A DNA stretch of 45,619 bases from Methylorubrum suomiense (lineage in GTDB: Bacteria > Pseudomonadota > Alphaproteobacteria > Rhizobiales > Beijerinckiaceae): the NCBI RefSeq assembly GCF_022179765.1, contig NZ_BPRE01000026.1, positions 1-45,619 of the forward strand. Direction: 5' to 3'. Position numbers and translations under genes: made by a program. The notes under the pieces were generated by a model. The model did not search any database, had not been told where the DNA came from, and was given only the letters and a program-made list of their open reading frames with translations. Below, piece after piece: positions 26,049 through 36,200 of this stretch (its first letter is position 1; each line of letters starts with the position of its first letter).

Positions 26049-26825
26049 TCACGGCAGCACCGGCGCGCACAACGCCTCCCCCCGCCTCGCTCCCGGCAGC
26101 GGCACCACCGCGACCTCGACGCCGTAGAGCAGCCGCAATGTGTCGGGGATCACGGTCTCCGCCGGTGGTCCCAGGCCCGCCAAGCGGCCATTATGGAGCA
26201 GGGCGACCTGATCGGCGCAGAGGAAGGCGTGGCCGGGATCGTGGGTCGAGAGCACGACGGCGATGCCGCGTTCCGACAGCCGTCGGACCTGCGCCAGCAC
26301 CCGGGCCTGATTGCCGAAATCGAGGCTGGCGGTCGGCTCGTCCATCACGAGGAGGCGCGGCTCGCCCGCCAGCGCCCGGGCGATCAGGACGAGTTGGCGC
26401 TCACCGCCGCTGATCTCGGTGTAGATCCGTTCCGCGAGATGGCCGATCCCGAGCATCGTGAGTGCCCGGTCGGCCGCCGCATGGTCGGCGGCGCCGGGAC
26501 TGGCGAAGGCGGCGAGCCGGCTCGCCCGGCCCATGAGTACCACCTCGCGCACCCGAAACGGAAAGAAGGCCGCATGCGCCTGCGGCACGTAGGCGATGGT
26601 TTTCGCAACGTCGCGCCGGGGCAGCGTGGTGAGGTCTCGGCCCTCCAGAACGATCTGCCCGGCGAGCGGCGGCAGCAGGCCGAGCATGGTCTTGAACAGG
26701 GTGGTCTTTCCGCCCCCATTCGGCCCGAGCAGACACAGGGCCTCGCCGGGCCGGACCGTCAGGCTGACGCCGGCGCCGACCCTGCGGGTGCCGTAGCCGA
26801 AGGCGAGTTCGCGAAGCGCGAGCAT
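26049..26825 (-). CDS. FecE-type ABC transporter ATP-binding protein
   Basis: A 258-aa ATPase with Walker A GPNGGGKT (about 35-42), Q-loop AYVPQAHAAFFPF, signature ISGGERQLVLIARAL, Walker B LLVMDEPTASLD and switch STHDPGHA. This is the iron/siderophore/cobalamin class. I take the ATG at 26825, which gives a stop/start ATGA overlap with the permease gene; a GTG one codon earlier is possible. It is the last gene of a binding protein-permease-ATPase operon. Confidence 0.88.
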   Translation of the reverse strand: MLALRELAFGYGTRRVGAGVSLTVRPGEALCLLGPNGGGKTTLFKTMLGLLPPLAGQIVLEGRDLTTLPRRDVAKTIAYVPQAHAAFFPFRVREVVLMGRASRLAAFASPGAADHAAADRALTMLGIGHLAERIYTEISGGERQLVLIARALAGEPRLLVMDEPTASLDFGNQARVLAQVRRLSERGIAVVLSTHDPGHAFLCADQVALLHNGRLAGLGPPAETVIPDTLRLLYGVEVAVVPLPGARRGEALCAPVLP

Positions 26826-27892
26826 CACGCCCAGCCGCGCTTAGCGGTGGCCAGCAGCCACAGGAAGAACGGCGCGCCGACGAGGGCGGTGAGGATGCCG
26901 AGCGGCACCTCGATGGTGGCGACCGTGCGCGCCAGGAGATCGACGGCGGTGAGGTACCCGGCGCCGAGCAGGAGCGAGGCCGGCAGCAATCGCCGGAAAT
27001 CCGGCCCGACGAGCAGCCGGGCGACGTGCGGCACGATCAGCCCGACCCAGCCGATCACGCCCGTCACCGAGACGGCCGCCGCGGTCACCAACGTGGCCGC
27101 AGCCACCAGCACCGGGCGGATCACGCGGGTCTCGACGCCCAGGGCCCGGGCTTCCTCATCGCCCAAGCTCATCAGGTTGACGCGCCAGCGCAGCAGCACC
27201 AGCGGGACGAGGCCGATCAGCATCGCGGGCAGGATCGCCCCGAGATCGCCCGGATTGACCGAAGCGAGGCTGCCCAGGAGCCAGAAGGTGATGGCGGGGA
27301 GCTGGTTGTAGGGATCGGCCATCACCTTCAACAGGGCGATGCCCGCTCCCAGCAGCGCCCCGACGGCGACGCCCGCCAAGACCAGTGTCAGCACCGGATC
27401 GGACGCGCCGCGCCGACGCACGGCGATCCCGACCGCGTAGACGGCGCTCACGGCAGCGAGCCCCCCCGCGAAGGCGAGTCCCTGGATCGCGGCGGCCGGG
27501 AGCGTCAGCACGATGCCAAGCACGGCCCCGAGACTCGCGCCTGCGGAGACACCGAGAATGTCGGGCGAGACCAGGGGATTGCGGAACAATCCCTGATAGG
27601 TCGCCCCGGCCGCCGCCAGCCCCGCACCGACCACGAGGGCGCCGAGCACCCGCGGCAGGCGCACCTGCAGCACCACGGTCTGCGCCGTGGCATCGACGGC
27701 TGTGGACAGCCCGAGGGCCTTGGCCAGAAGCAGCGAAAACACGTCGGCGAGGGGGACCGGGTAACGGCCGGTCCCGAGCGAGACGACGACCAGCAGGAGG
27801 AGCGCCAGGACCGGCAGGGTCGCGAGGCTCAGCCCGGCCAGGCGCCGCCGGGTCCCGCCCGGTGCCACGGCGGTGGAGGCGGCCTCGCTCAT
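26825..27892 (-). CDS. FecCD-type ABC transporter permease
   Basis: A 355-aa permease, about ten helices, starting MSEAASTAVAPGG at 27892. Motifs LPRVLGALVVGAGLAAAGATY, GLFRNPLVSPDILGVSAGASL and GVIGWVGLIVPHVARLLVG are the same family landmarks seen in BtuC, and the docking Gly segment is intact. It belongs to importers of iron chelates, haem, cobalamin or molybdate. Both ends overlap neighbours as ATGA. Its partners are the binding protein and ATPase on either side, and it is distinct from the btuC at 12889. Confidence 0.9.
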   Translation of the reverse strand: MSEAASTAVAPGGTRRRLAGLSLATLPVLALLLLVVVSLGTGRYPVPLADVFSLLLAKALGLSTAVDATAQTVVLQVRLPRVLGALVVGAGLAAAGATYQGLFRNPLVSPDILGVSAGASLGAVLGIVLTLPAAAIQGLAFAGGLAAVSAVYAVGIAVRRRGASDPVLTLVLAGVAVGALLGAGIALLKVMADPYNQLPAITFWLLGSLASVNPGDLGAILPAMLIGLVPLVLLRWRVNLMSLGDEEARALGVETRVIRPVLVAAATLVTAAAVSVTGVIGWVGLIVPHVARLLVGPDFRRLLPASLLLGAGYLTAVDLLARTVATIEVPLGILTALVGAPFFLWLLATAKRGWA

Positions 27893-28935
27893 CGGCGCTT
27901 GTCCAAGGGCGCGGTGGCGCCGAGCAGAGCTTCGACCTGCGCCGGGCTCGGCTCGACATGGTAGAAGCGCCGGTAGAAGCGGGTCACGGCCTCGGCCAGC
28001 GGTTCCGGGAAGCTGTCCGGGAAGAACAGGCCGGCGAGCCAGCGTAGGCCGATGAGGCGGTTGACGCCGGGCGGCGCATCGACCCAGCCGAAGGGAAGGA
28101 CCGGTGCGGCGTAGACCCGTCCGTCGCGCACGGCCTTCAATCCGCTCCAGAGGGGATCGTTGGGCAGGTTCGCCGCGAAGGCCGGGTCGAGGGCGACGAT
28201 CACGTCCGGGTTCCACGCGAGCACCTGCTCCGGGGAGATTCCGGCGAGCCCGCCCATTCCCTCGGCGGTCGCCACGTTGCGCCCACCCGCTGCCTCGATG
28301 ATCTCTGTGTTGATCGAGCCCGCCAGCCCCGTCTCCAGGCCGCGGGGGCCGCGCCCGTAATAGACCCGCGGCCGTCGCTCCGGCGGTACGGCGGCCACGG
28401 CCGCGGTCACCGCCGTCAGGATGCGTTCGGACTCCGCCGCGAGCGCGTCGCCTTCGGCTTGCACCCCGATCACGGCGCCGAGCGTGCGAAACGTCTCGGG
28501 CACTTTGGAAAAACTGCCGTCGAGGAGGAGATAGGGAATGCCCGTCTGCGCCTGCACCCGGTCGGCCAGCGACGCGTAGGTCGGCCCTGTGCTGCCGATA
28601 TCGACGATGAGATCGGGTTTCAGCGCCAGCACCGCCTCGACATTCGCGGTGCCGCCTCGCCCGGTCAGCCGCCCGGTGGACGGAAGGGCCGCCGCGTCGG
28701 GGGTGAGGAAAGCGCGCTCCTCAGGGCTCGGCGCGCGGGGCCAGCCGATCATCTTTCGCGGCGCGAGGGTGTAGAGCAGCACCGCGGCCGGTGGGCCGGC
28801 GGCGAGCACCCGCTCGATCCGCTCCGGTACCTCGACGCGGCGCCCGGCGGCATCGGTCACCATGCGCGCGGCGGCCGGTCCGGGCCAGACGGACAGACAG
28901 GCGAGCGCGAGCAGGCAGCGCAGCAGCAACGGCAT
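27889..28935 (-). CDS. FecB/TroA-type ABC substrate-binding protein
   Basis: A 348-aa periplasmic protein with signal peptide MPLLLRCLLALACLSVWPG to about residue 23. Typical segments are MVTDAAGRRVEVPERIERVLAAG, LALKPDLIVDIGSTGPTYASL and GISPEQVLAWNPDVIVALD. It belongs to the helical-backbone binding proteins for metal chelates or metal oxyanions. No TonB-dependent receptor gene is next to it, unlike the btu operon, so the ligand cannot be inferred; iron-siderophore, molybdate or tungstate are all possible. It is the first gene of the operon, divergent from the hydrolase gene. Confidence 0.85.
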   Translation of the reverse strand: MPLLLRCLLALACLSVWPGPAAARMVTDAAGRRVEVPERIERVLAAGPPAAVLLYTLAPRKMIGWPRAPSPEERAFLTPDAAALPSTGRLTGRGGTANVEAVLALKPDLIVDIGSTGPTYASLADRVQAQTGIPYLLLDGSFSKVPETFRTLGAVIGVQAEGDALAAESERILTAVTAAVAAVPPERRPRVYYGRGPRGLETGLAGSINTEIIEAAGGRNVATAEGMGGLAGISPEQVLAWNPDVIVALDPAFAANLPNDPLWSGLKAVRDGRVYAAPVLPFGWVDAPPGVNRLIGLRWLAGLFFPDSFPEPLAEAVTRFYRRFYHVEPSPAQVEALLGATAPLDKRR

Positions 28936-29046
28936 CGAGCGGAAGCCTTGTGAGATCCGACCCTCTATAGCGGGTTCGGCGTCCGCTCGAACCCCGTCCG
29001 CGCCGCGGCGTTCGGGCATGTGACCCATCCCGCGGACAATCTTCCG

Positions 29047-29910
29047 ATGCCCGAAGCCGATCTCCGCCACCGTCACGTCCCGGTCGGCTCCTTGCAGCTC
29101 CACGTCGCGGAGGCCGGACCTGCGGACGGCCCGCCGACGATTCTGCTGCACGGCTTCCCCGAATGCTGGTTCGGCTGGCGCCGGCAGATCGGCCCGCTGG
29201 CGGCAAGCGGCCTGCGCCTCGTCGTGCCGGATCAGCGTGGCTACGGCCTCAGCGACCGGCCGCGGGGGATCGAGGCCTACCATCTCGACCGACTGGCCGG
29301 CGATGTGGTCGCGCTCGCCGAAGCCTGCGGCTTCCGATCCTTTCGCCTCGTCGGTCACGATTGGGGGGGGCTGGTGGCCTTCTGGGCCGCGAGCTTCTTT
29401 CCCGATCGGGTCGAGCGGCTCGCGATCCTCAACGCATTCCATCCGGGCATCTTCGGCCCCTATCTGCGCCGCCATCCGGGGCAGATCCTGCGCAGCGCCT
29501 ATGCCGGTGCCTTCCAGCTCCCGCTGCTGCCCGAGCGTCTGCTTACCGCCCGCGACGGCTACGGATTGAGGGAGATGTTGCGGCGTTCCAGCCGCCCCGG
29601 CACGTTCACCGACGTCGATCTCGACCGCTACGCCGCCGAATGGCGCCGCCCCGGCGCGGTGACGGCGATGCTCGACTGGTACCGCGCCCTGGCTCGCCTC
29701 CCGCGCGCGCGCCAACCGCCACGGATCGCGGCGCCGACCCTGATCCTGTGGGGACGGCGCGATCCGGCGCTCCAGCCAGGCCTCGCCGAGGCGAGCCTCG
29801 ACCTCTGCGAGCGAGGGCGCATCCAGTGGATCCCGGAAGCGACCCACTGGGTGCAGCACGAGGAAGCCGAGGCGGTGAACGCCGCGCTGATCGACTTTCT
29901 GCGGCGCTGA
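29047..29910 (+). CDS. Alpha/beta-hydrolase, epoxide hydrolase/dehalogenase type
   Basis: A 287-aa hydrolase. HGFPECWFGWR at 35-45 supplies the oxyanion HGFP, LVGHDWGGLVA holds the nucleophile Asp105, and THWVQHEEAEAVN near the C-terminus holds the catalytic His. An Asp nucleophile places it with epoxide hydrolases and haloacetate dehalogenases rather than esterases. The cap domain has Tyr residues (DWYRALARL) that could orient an epoxide. ATG 29047 is my choice; a GTG at 29020 would add nine residues. It is divergent from the FecB-type operon. Confidence 0.85.
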   Translation: MPEADLRHRHVPVGSLQLHVAEAGPADGPPTILLHGFPECWFGWRRQIGPLAASGLRLVVPDQRGYGLSDRPRGIEAYHLDRLAGDVVALAEACGFRSFRLVGHDWGGLVAFWAASFFPDRVERLAILNAFHPGIFGPYLRRHPGQILRSAYAGAFQLPLLPERLLTARDGYGLREMLRRSSRPGTFTDVDLDRYAAEWRRPGAVTAMLDWYRALARLPRARQPPRIAAPTLILWGRRDPALQPGLAEASLDLCERGRIQWIPEATHWVQHEEAEAVNAALIDFLRR

Positions 29911-29973
29911 AAGGCCCCCGCCGCTTCATACCGACAAGCGGACAAAGGTGCGGAGGCGAGCCCCGGAGCCGCC

Positions 29974-31482
29974 TCAGAGCGTCAGCCACTCATGCCCGTC
30001 GCGGGCGAGCAACGCGTCCGCCTCCTTCGGGCCTGCGCTGCCCGCCTCGTAGAACACGACCGGCGCGTCCTTCCAGGCCTTGAGCAGCGGCTCGACCGCG
30101 GCCCAGCCCGCTTCGATGTTGTCGGCCCGCTGGAACAACGTGGCGTCGCCCATCATGCAATCGTAGAGCAGCGTCTCGTAGCCGACGGTCGGGGAGGAGG
30201 CGAAGAAGTCGCCGTAGCGGAAGCCGGTATCCACCGAGGCGATGTGCATCTGCGGCCCCGGACGCTTCACGTTCAGGGTCGTGACGGCGCCGGGATCCGG
30301 GCTGATGCGCAGGCGCATGACGTTGGGGGCCAGATCGGTCACCGCCGTGTCGCGGAACAGGCGGAAGGGCGGCGGCCGAAAATGCACCGCGATCTCGGTG
30401 TGATGCTTCGCCATGCGCTTGCCGGTGCGCAGGTAGAACGGCACGCCGGCCCATCGCCAGTTCTCGATCTGGAGTTTCAGGGCGACATAGGTCTCGGTCC
30501 GCGAATTCTTCGCGACATCCGGCTCGTCGCGATAGGCCTGCACGTCCCGCCCATCGATGCGGCCGGCGGCGTATTGCCCGCGCACCGCATCCTCCGGTTG
30601 GATCGGGCGTACCGCCTCGACGAGCTTGGCCTTTTCGCCCCGCACGGCTTCCGCGTCGAAGGAATTCGGCGGCTCCATCGCCACCATGGAGAGCAGTTGG
30701 AACAGGTGGTTCGGCACCATGTCCCTAAGTGCCCCGGTCGGCTCGTAGAAGCTGCCGCGCTCCTCGACGCCGATCGTCTCGGCGGCGGTGATCTCGACAT
30801 GGCTGACATATTCGCGCCGCCAGACCGGCTCCAGCATCCCGTTGGCGAAGCGGATCGCCATGATGCTCTGAACCGTCTCCTTCCCGAGGAAATGATCGAT
30901 GCGGTAGAATTGGCTCTCGTCGCCCTGCGCCAGGATCGTCCGGTTGAGCGCCTTGGCGGATTCGAGATCGGAGCCGAACGGCTTCTCGATGATGACCCGG
31001 CGGAAGGCGCCCTCCTCCTGTTTCAGCAGGCCCGCCTTGCCGAGGCCCTCGACCACCGGTCCGAAGAAGCGGGCGGCGACCGCCAAGTAGAACATGACGT
31101 TCCCGTGGAGGCGGGACGACAGCGCTTGATAGGTGGCGTCGTCGGTGAAATCCCCCTGCATCACGTGGAGGCGATCGCGCACGAAGCCCCAGTTCTCCGG
31201 GTCGATCTTGTCCGGGTGGAACTCCGCGGATGGGTCGCGGGTGAACGACTCCATCGTGTCGGACAGATCCTTGCGCCAGCCCTCGTCGGTCAGGGGATTG
31301 TGGTCGACGCCGAGGACGGAGAAGTTCCGATCCAGGAGCCCTCCGCCGGCGAGATTGTAGAGGGCCGGCATCAGAAGGCGCTTGGTCAGGTCGCCGGCCG
31401 CGCCGAACACCACCAGCGTGCAGGGCGGCGCCGGGGGGCTGACAGTTGTCCGGTCGGGCTTCTCGTCTCGGGCGTCGGCCAT
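29974..31482 (-). CDS. zwf: Glucose-6-phosphate 1-dehydrogenase
   Basis: A 502-aa enzyme of the oxidative pentose phosphate and Entner-Doudoroff routes. The coenzyme motif is FGAAGDLTKR at 26-35 (commonly GASGDL), EKPFG near 167-171, and the substrate/catalytic RIDHFLGKE at 194-202, where the usual Tyr is Phe, a known variation. The ATG at 31482 has GGAG about ten bases upstream; an upstream in-frame ATG at 31548 adds a Pro-rich, non-family stretch. It follows the efflux operon in the same direction after a 94-bp gap. No pgl or edd accompanies it. Confidence 0.93.
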   Translation of the reverse strand: MADARDEKPDRTTVSPPAPPCTLVVFGAAGDLTKRLLMPALYNLAGGGLLDRNFSVLGVDHNPLTDEGWRKDLSDTMESFTRDPSAEFHPDKIDPENWGFVRDRLHVMQGDFTDDATYQALSSRLHGNVMFYLAVAARFFGPVVEGLGKAGLLKQEEGAFRRVIIEKPFGSDLESAKALNRTILAQGDESQFYRIDHFLGKETVQSIMAIRFANGMLEPVWRREYVSHVEITAAETIGVEERGSFYEPTGALRDMVPNHLFQLLSMVAMEPPNSFDAEAVRGEKAKLVEAVRPIQPEDAVRGQYAAGRIDGRDVQAYRDEPDVAKNSRTETYVALKLQIENWRWAGVPFYLRTGKRMAKHHTEIAVHFRPPPFRLFRDTAVTDLAPNVMRLRISPDPGAVTTLNVKRPGPQMHIASVDTGFRYGDFFASSPTVGYETLLYDCMMGDATLFQRADNIEAGWAAVEPLLKAWKDAPVVFYEAGSAGPKEADALLARDGHEWLTL

Positions 31483-31576
31483 AAGCGGCTCCGGATCAGC
31501 CGGTGGAAATGCGACGTCAACACCCCCCACGGGACCGTGTTCCGGCAACGCTGCCCCGCTTCCCCGGCGGGCCGCC

Positions 31577-33295
31577 CTATTCCTCGGTGCGCAAGGCCTG
31601 CCCCCGATCGATCGGCAGGCGCGGCCCCTTCAACTCCTCGCCGGTCGGCAGGCTTCGAGCGTCCCAGCCGCCGCCGAGCGCCCGGATCAGCGACACCGCG
31701 GTGGTGAAGCGGTTGAGCCGGATCTGGAGCGCGGTGATCTCGTTGTTGATCTGCAGCGCTTGGGCCGTCACGACGGTGGTGAAGTTCTGGGTGCCGGCCC
31801 GATACTCGTTGAGCGTGATCTCGACGGCGCGGCGGGCGGAGGCCACCGCCTCGTCCTGCTTGGCCTGCTGCTGCGCCAGGATGCGCACGCCGGCCAGGCC
31901 GTTCTCGACCTCGCCGAAGGCCGTCAGCACGGTCTGGCGATAGCTCGCCACCGCCGCCTCGTAGGCGGCGCGGGCCGATTGCAGCACCGCCGCCCGGGCG
32001 CCGCCATCGAAGAACACCTGCTCGCCCGCGGCCGAGATCGCCCAGACCCGGTTGGCCGCCGAGAACACGCCGTTGCTGGTCAGGCCCGACACGCCGCCCG
32101 AGGCCGAGAGCGTCACCGTCGGATAGAAGGCCGACACCGCGACTCCGATCTGTTCGCTTTGCGACTGAACCAGCCGCTCGGCCTGAGCGATGTCGGGGCG
32201 CCGCTCCAGGAGGTCCGAGGGAATGCCGACCGGGACGCTGGGCGGGCGCACCGGGAGGGGCGAGAACGGTAGGTTGAGCTCGGAGGGTGGACGTCCGGTC
32301 AGGATCGCCACCGCGTGCTCGAAGGTGGCGCGCTGGAGATCGACGGCGATCAGCGTCGCCTGCGTCGTCTGAACTTGCGTCTGCGCGGTGATGACGTCGG
32401 AGCGCGCCGCCACGCCGGCATTGTACTGGTTCTCCGCGATGGCGAGGCTCTTCTTGAACCCCTCGACATTCTCCTGCAGCACGCGCTTGAGCGCATCGTA
32501 GTAGCGCATCTGCAGGTAGGAGGTGGCGAGCTCGGCCTGCAGGCTGAGGCGCACCAGGGCGAGATCGGCGGCGGAGGCCTGGGCGGCCGCGACGTCGCTC
32601 TCGATCTGGCGGCGGATGCCGCCGAACAAGTCGAGTTCCCAGCTCGCCTGCCCCTGAAGCGAGACGGTGGTGCGCTCGGTGCCCAAGGTGCGCGAGCGCG
32701 TGATGCTCGGGGCGCCGATCACCGTAGGAAACAGGGCGGCGCGCGCCTGCGCCACGAGGGAGCGGGATTGATCGTAGAGGGCGATCTGTGCGCGCAGGTT
32801 CTGGTTGTCGACGTCGATCGCGCGGATCAGCCGGTCGAGGGTGGGGTCGTTGAAGACCCGCCACCAATCGCCGCGCTCGGAGGCATCGCTCGGGCGCGCC
32901 GTGCGCCAGCCCTTCTTGGACTGAACGTAGGCAAGGCTGTCCTCGCGGAGGCCGCCCTGCTTGAAGCCGAGCGGGGTCTCGACCGAGGGCCGGGTGTAGT
33001 CGGGACCGACCAGACAGCCGGAGGTGGACAGGGCCAGGGCAGCGACGCCCAAGAACCGCGCGCGCGCGAAAACCCTCTCGTTGAGGCGGGAGGGGATGGC
33101 TCGCGACGCGGGTCGCCTGAGCGCAGCGGCCTTGTCGGACGCTTCGCTACCTGTCCCGCCGGCACGGCGGGCGCCCTCCCCCACCCAAATCGAGCCGGCT
33201 CGACTTGGGCACCGACCTGCGGAACGCGGGCAAGCCCGAGATCCGTCGGCGGGAGCGTTATTGTCGTCCGCATGCGTCACGTTCGAGACATCCAT
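31577..33295 (-). CDS. NodT-family outer-membrane efflux lipoprotein (start uncertain)
   Basis: The conserved protein begins at a lipoprotein signal (FLGVAALALSTSG-Cys, Cys codon at 33016-33014) followed by LVGPDYTRPSVETP and two OEP repeats with coiled-coil segments, 479 residues from the Cys. It is the trimeric channel for the MdtABC pump. No ATG lies near the signal peptide. In-frame starts are TTG 33052 (too short), GTG 33184 and ATG 33295; the last overlaps the mdtC stop as TGATG, which favours coupled translation but leaves 93 residues before the lipobox. That stretch is a palindromic repeat read in frame. I report the ATG but regard the N-terminus as unresolved. Confidence 0.8.
   Translation of the reverse strand: MDVSNVTHADDNNAPADGSRACPRSAGRCPSRAGSIWVGEGARRAGGTGSEASDKAAALRRPASRAIPSRLNERVFARARFLGVAALALSTSGCLVGPDYTRPSVETPLGFKQGGLREDSLAYVQSKKGWRTARPSDASERGDWWRVFNDPTLDRLIRAIDVDNQNLRAQIALYDQSRSLVAQARAALFPTVIGAPSITRSRTLGTERTTVSLQGQASWELDLFGGIRRQIESDVAAAQASAADLALVRLSLQAELATSYLQMRYYDALKRVLQENVEGFKKSLAIAENQYNAGVAARSDVITAQTQVQTTQATLIAVDLQRATFEHAVAILTGRPPSELNLPFSPLPVRPPSVPVGIPSDLLERRPDIAQAERLVQSQSEQIGVAVSAFYPTVTLSASGGVSGLTSNGVFSAANRVWAISAAGEQVFFDGGARAAVLQSARAAYEAAVASYRQTVLTAFGEVENGLAGVRILAQQQAKQDEAVASARRAVEITLNEYRAGTQNFTTVVTAQALQINNEITALQIRLNRFTTAVSLIRALGGGWDARSLPTGEELKGPRLPIDRGQALRTEE
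33085..33190. repeat. REP-like palindromic element inside the mdtC-OMF junction
   Basis: Outer arms rich in GGGAGGGG / CCCTCCCCC flank an inner perfect hairpin CCCGCCG-GCA-CGGCGGG (33159-33176 area). The composition and G-rich/C-rich arms are like the elements in the other two junctions of this operon. It lies just upstream of the lipoprotein signal sequence and is open in the OMF frame. Confidence 0.45.
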
Positions 33296-36200
33296 CACTC
33301 GGCCGGCATCGCCGCCGCCCCGCCCCGGCGGCGACGTTTCGCCCAGAGCCGGAGACGGTCGAGATACAGGTAGACGACCGGCGTCGTGTAGAGGGTCAGG
33401 ATCTGGCTGACGATCAGGCCGCCGACGATGGCGATGCCGAGCGGCCGGCGCAGCTCCGCCCCTTCGCCGCCCGCGATGATGAGCGGGGCGGCGCCGAGCA
33501 AGGCCGCCACCGTCGTCATCATGATCGGGCGGAAACGCAGGATGCAGGCTTCGAAGATCGCCTCGCCGGGCGGCAGGCCTCGGTTGCGTTCGGCGTCGAG
33601 GGCGAAATCGATCATCAGGATCGCGTTCTTCTTGACGATGCCGATGAGCAGGAACACCGCGATCAGCGCGATGATCGTGAATTCGGTGCCGGTGGAGAGC
33701 AGCGCGACGATCGCCCCGATGCCGGCGGAGGGCAGCGTCGAGAGGATCGTCAGGGGGTGGACGTAGCTCTCGTAGAGGATGCCGAGCACCGCGTAGACGG
33801 CCAGCAGCGCCGCCAGGATCAGCAGCGGCTGGCGCGAGGAGGATTCCTGGAAGCTCTTGGCGGTGCCGGCGAACTCGCCGTGGATGGTCTGGGGCAGTTG
33901 CAGCTCGGCCATGGTCTTCTCGATGACCGCGGTGGCATCCCCGAGGCTCTTGCCCGGCACGAGGTTGAACGAGATCGTCGTCGCCACGAACAGGCCCTGA
34001 TGGGCCACCTGCACCGGCGCGCTGCCGGTCTCGAACCGGGCGAAAGCCGACAGCGGCACCATGGTTTCCTTGGCGCTCGATACCGGCGCGCTCGACGACG
34101 CGCCGCCCTTGCTCGCCGCGATGGCATTGCCGGCGGCGTTGCGCGCGGAATCGGCGGCGATGCTCGCCGCAGTCGGCGTCGAGCCGGAGGTGGTGGCGGC
34201 CTGTGCGGTCGCGGCGTCCTGCGTGGTCGCCGAGACGGTGCCGGCGACGGCGTTGGTCGTGGCCGAGCCCCGCGCTTTTCCCCCGGTGGTCGAGACGTAG
34301 ATCGTCTTCAGGACCTCCGGGTTCTGCAGGTATCGCGGCGCGATCTCCATCACCACGTGGTACTGGTTGAGGGGGTTGTAGATCGTCGAGACCTGACGCT
34401 GGCCGAAGGCGTCGTAGAGGGTGTTGTCGATCTGATCCGGGGTGATGCCGTAGCGGAAGGCCGTCGGCCTGTCGATGACGAGGCGGCTCTCCAGTCCACC
34501 TTCCTGTTGATCGGAGGTGACGTCGGCGAAGATGTCGGTGCGCTTCTGCAGCGCCTGGAGGAGCTGCGGCGCGGCGGCGTAGAGTTCGGCGGCTGTGTCG
34601 CCCTGGAGGGTGTACTGGAACTGGGCGAAGCTCTGGCGCCCGCCCATCTTCAGGTCCTGGCGCGGGAACAGGTAGAGGCGGGCGCCGGGCACCTGGGCGA
34701 GCTTGGGCCGCAGCCGCGCCATCACTTTCTCGATGGGATCGCGCTGGCCGAGGGGTTTCAAGCCGACGAACACGTTGGCCGAATTGGTGCCGCGCCCGCC
34801 CGTGAAGCCGACGATGCTCTCCACGGCCGGATCGGCCTGCACGATGGCGCTCGCCTGTTCCAGCTTCTGCTTCATCGCCTGGAACGAGATGCGCTGGTCG
34901 GCCTGGATGCCGCCCATGAGCTGGCCGGTATCCTGATCGGGGAAGAACCCCTTCGGCACGATGACGTAACCGTAGACCGTGAGCCCGATCGCCGCGAACA
35001 CGCTCAGCGCCGTGATGCGCCGGTGGTGGAGCGCGAGGCGCAGGGTCCGCTCGTAGCCCCGCAGCACCCGGTCGAAGCCGCCCTCCAGGATGCGCAGGAA
35101 CAGGTTGGGGCGCTTGCCCCGGTGCTGCTCGGCCGCGGGCCGGAGCAGCAGCGCGCACATCATCGGTGTCGTCGTCAGCGACAGCACCAGCGAGACGAGG
35201 ATCGCCAGTGACAGCGTTACGGCGAATTCCTGGAACAGGCGTCCGACGATGCCGCCCATCAGCAGGATCGGCAGGAACACGGCAATGAGCGACAGGCTCA
35301 TCGAGACGACGGTGAAGCCGACCTCGCGGGCGCCGACCAAAGCCGCCTCGACCCGCGGCTTGCCCATCTCGATGTGGCGCTGGATGTTCTCCAGCACGAC
35401 GATGGCATCGTCCACGACGAAGCCGGTCGCGATGATGAGCGCCATCAGCGAGAGGATGTCGAGGGAGTAGTCGAGCATCCACATCGCCGCGAAAGTGCCG
35501 ACGATGGAGATCGGCACGGCCACCGCCGGGATCAGCGTGGCCCGCCACGAACGCAGGAACACGTAGGTCACGAACACCACGAGGACGATCGCGATGAGCA
35601 GCGTCTCCTCGGTGGTGGCGAGCGAGGAGCGGATCGTGGCGGAGCGGTCGCCGGAGATGTCGAGGTCGATATCGCCGGGAAGAGCGGCCTTCACCTGCGG
35701 GATCGCCGCGCGCACCCGCGCCACCGTCTCGACGACGTTCGAGCCCGGCTGCTTGTAGATGAACAGGATCACGCCCGGCTTGCCGTCGACGAGGCCGAGA
35801 TTGCGCTTGTCCTCGACGGAATCGACCACCTCGCCGACATCGGACAGGCGCACCGCCGCGCCGTTGCGATAGGCCACGACGATGTCGCGGTAGTCGCTGG
35901 CCTGCCGGCCCTGATCGTTGGCGTAGAGCTGGTAGCGGCGATCCCCCGCGACGATGTCGCCCTTGGGCGAGTTGGCGTTGGCCGAGGCCAGCCCCGCGCG
36001 GATGCCCTCCAGGCCGATGCCGTAGTGGAACAGGGCGGTCGGATCGAGCTCGACCCGGACCGCCGGCAGCGAGGAGCCGCCGATATCGACATTGCCGACC
36101 CCCTCGATCTGGCTCATCCGCTGCTGCACGATGGTCGCGGCGGAATCGTAGAGCTGCCCGGGCGTGAGCGTGTCCGAGGTCAGCCCCAGGATCAGGATCG

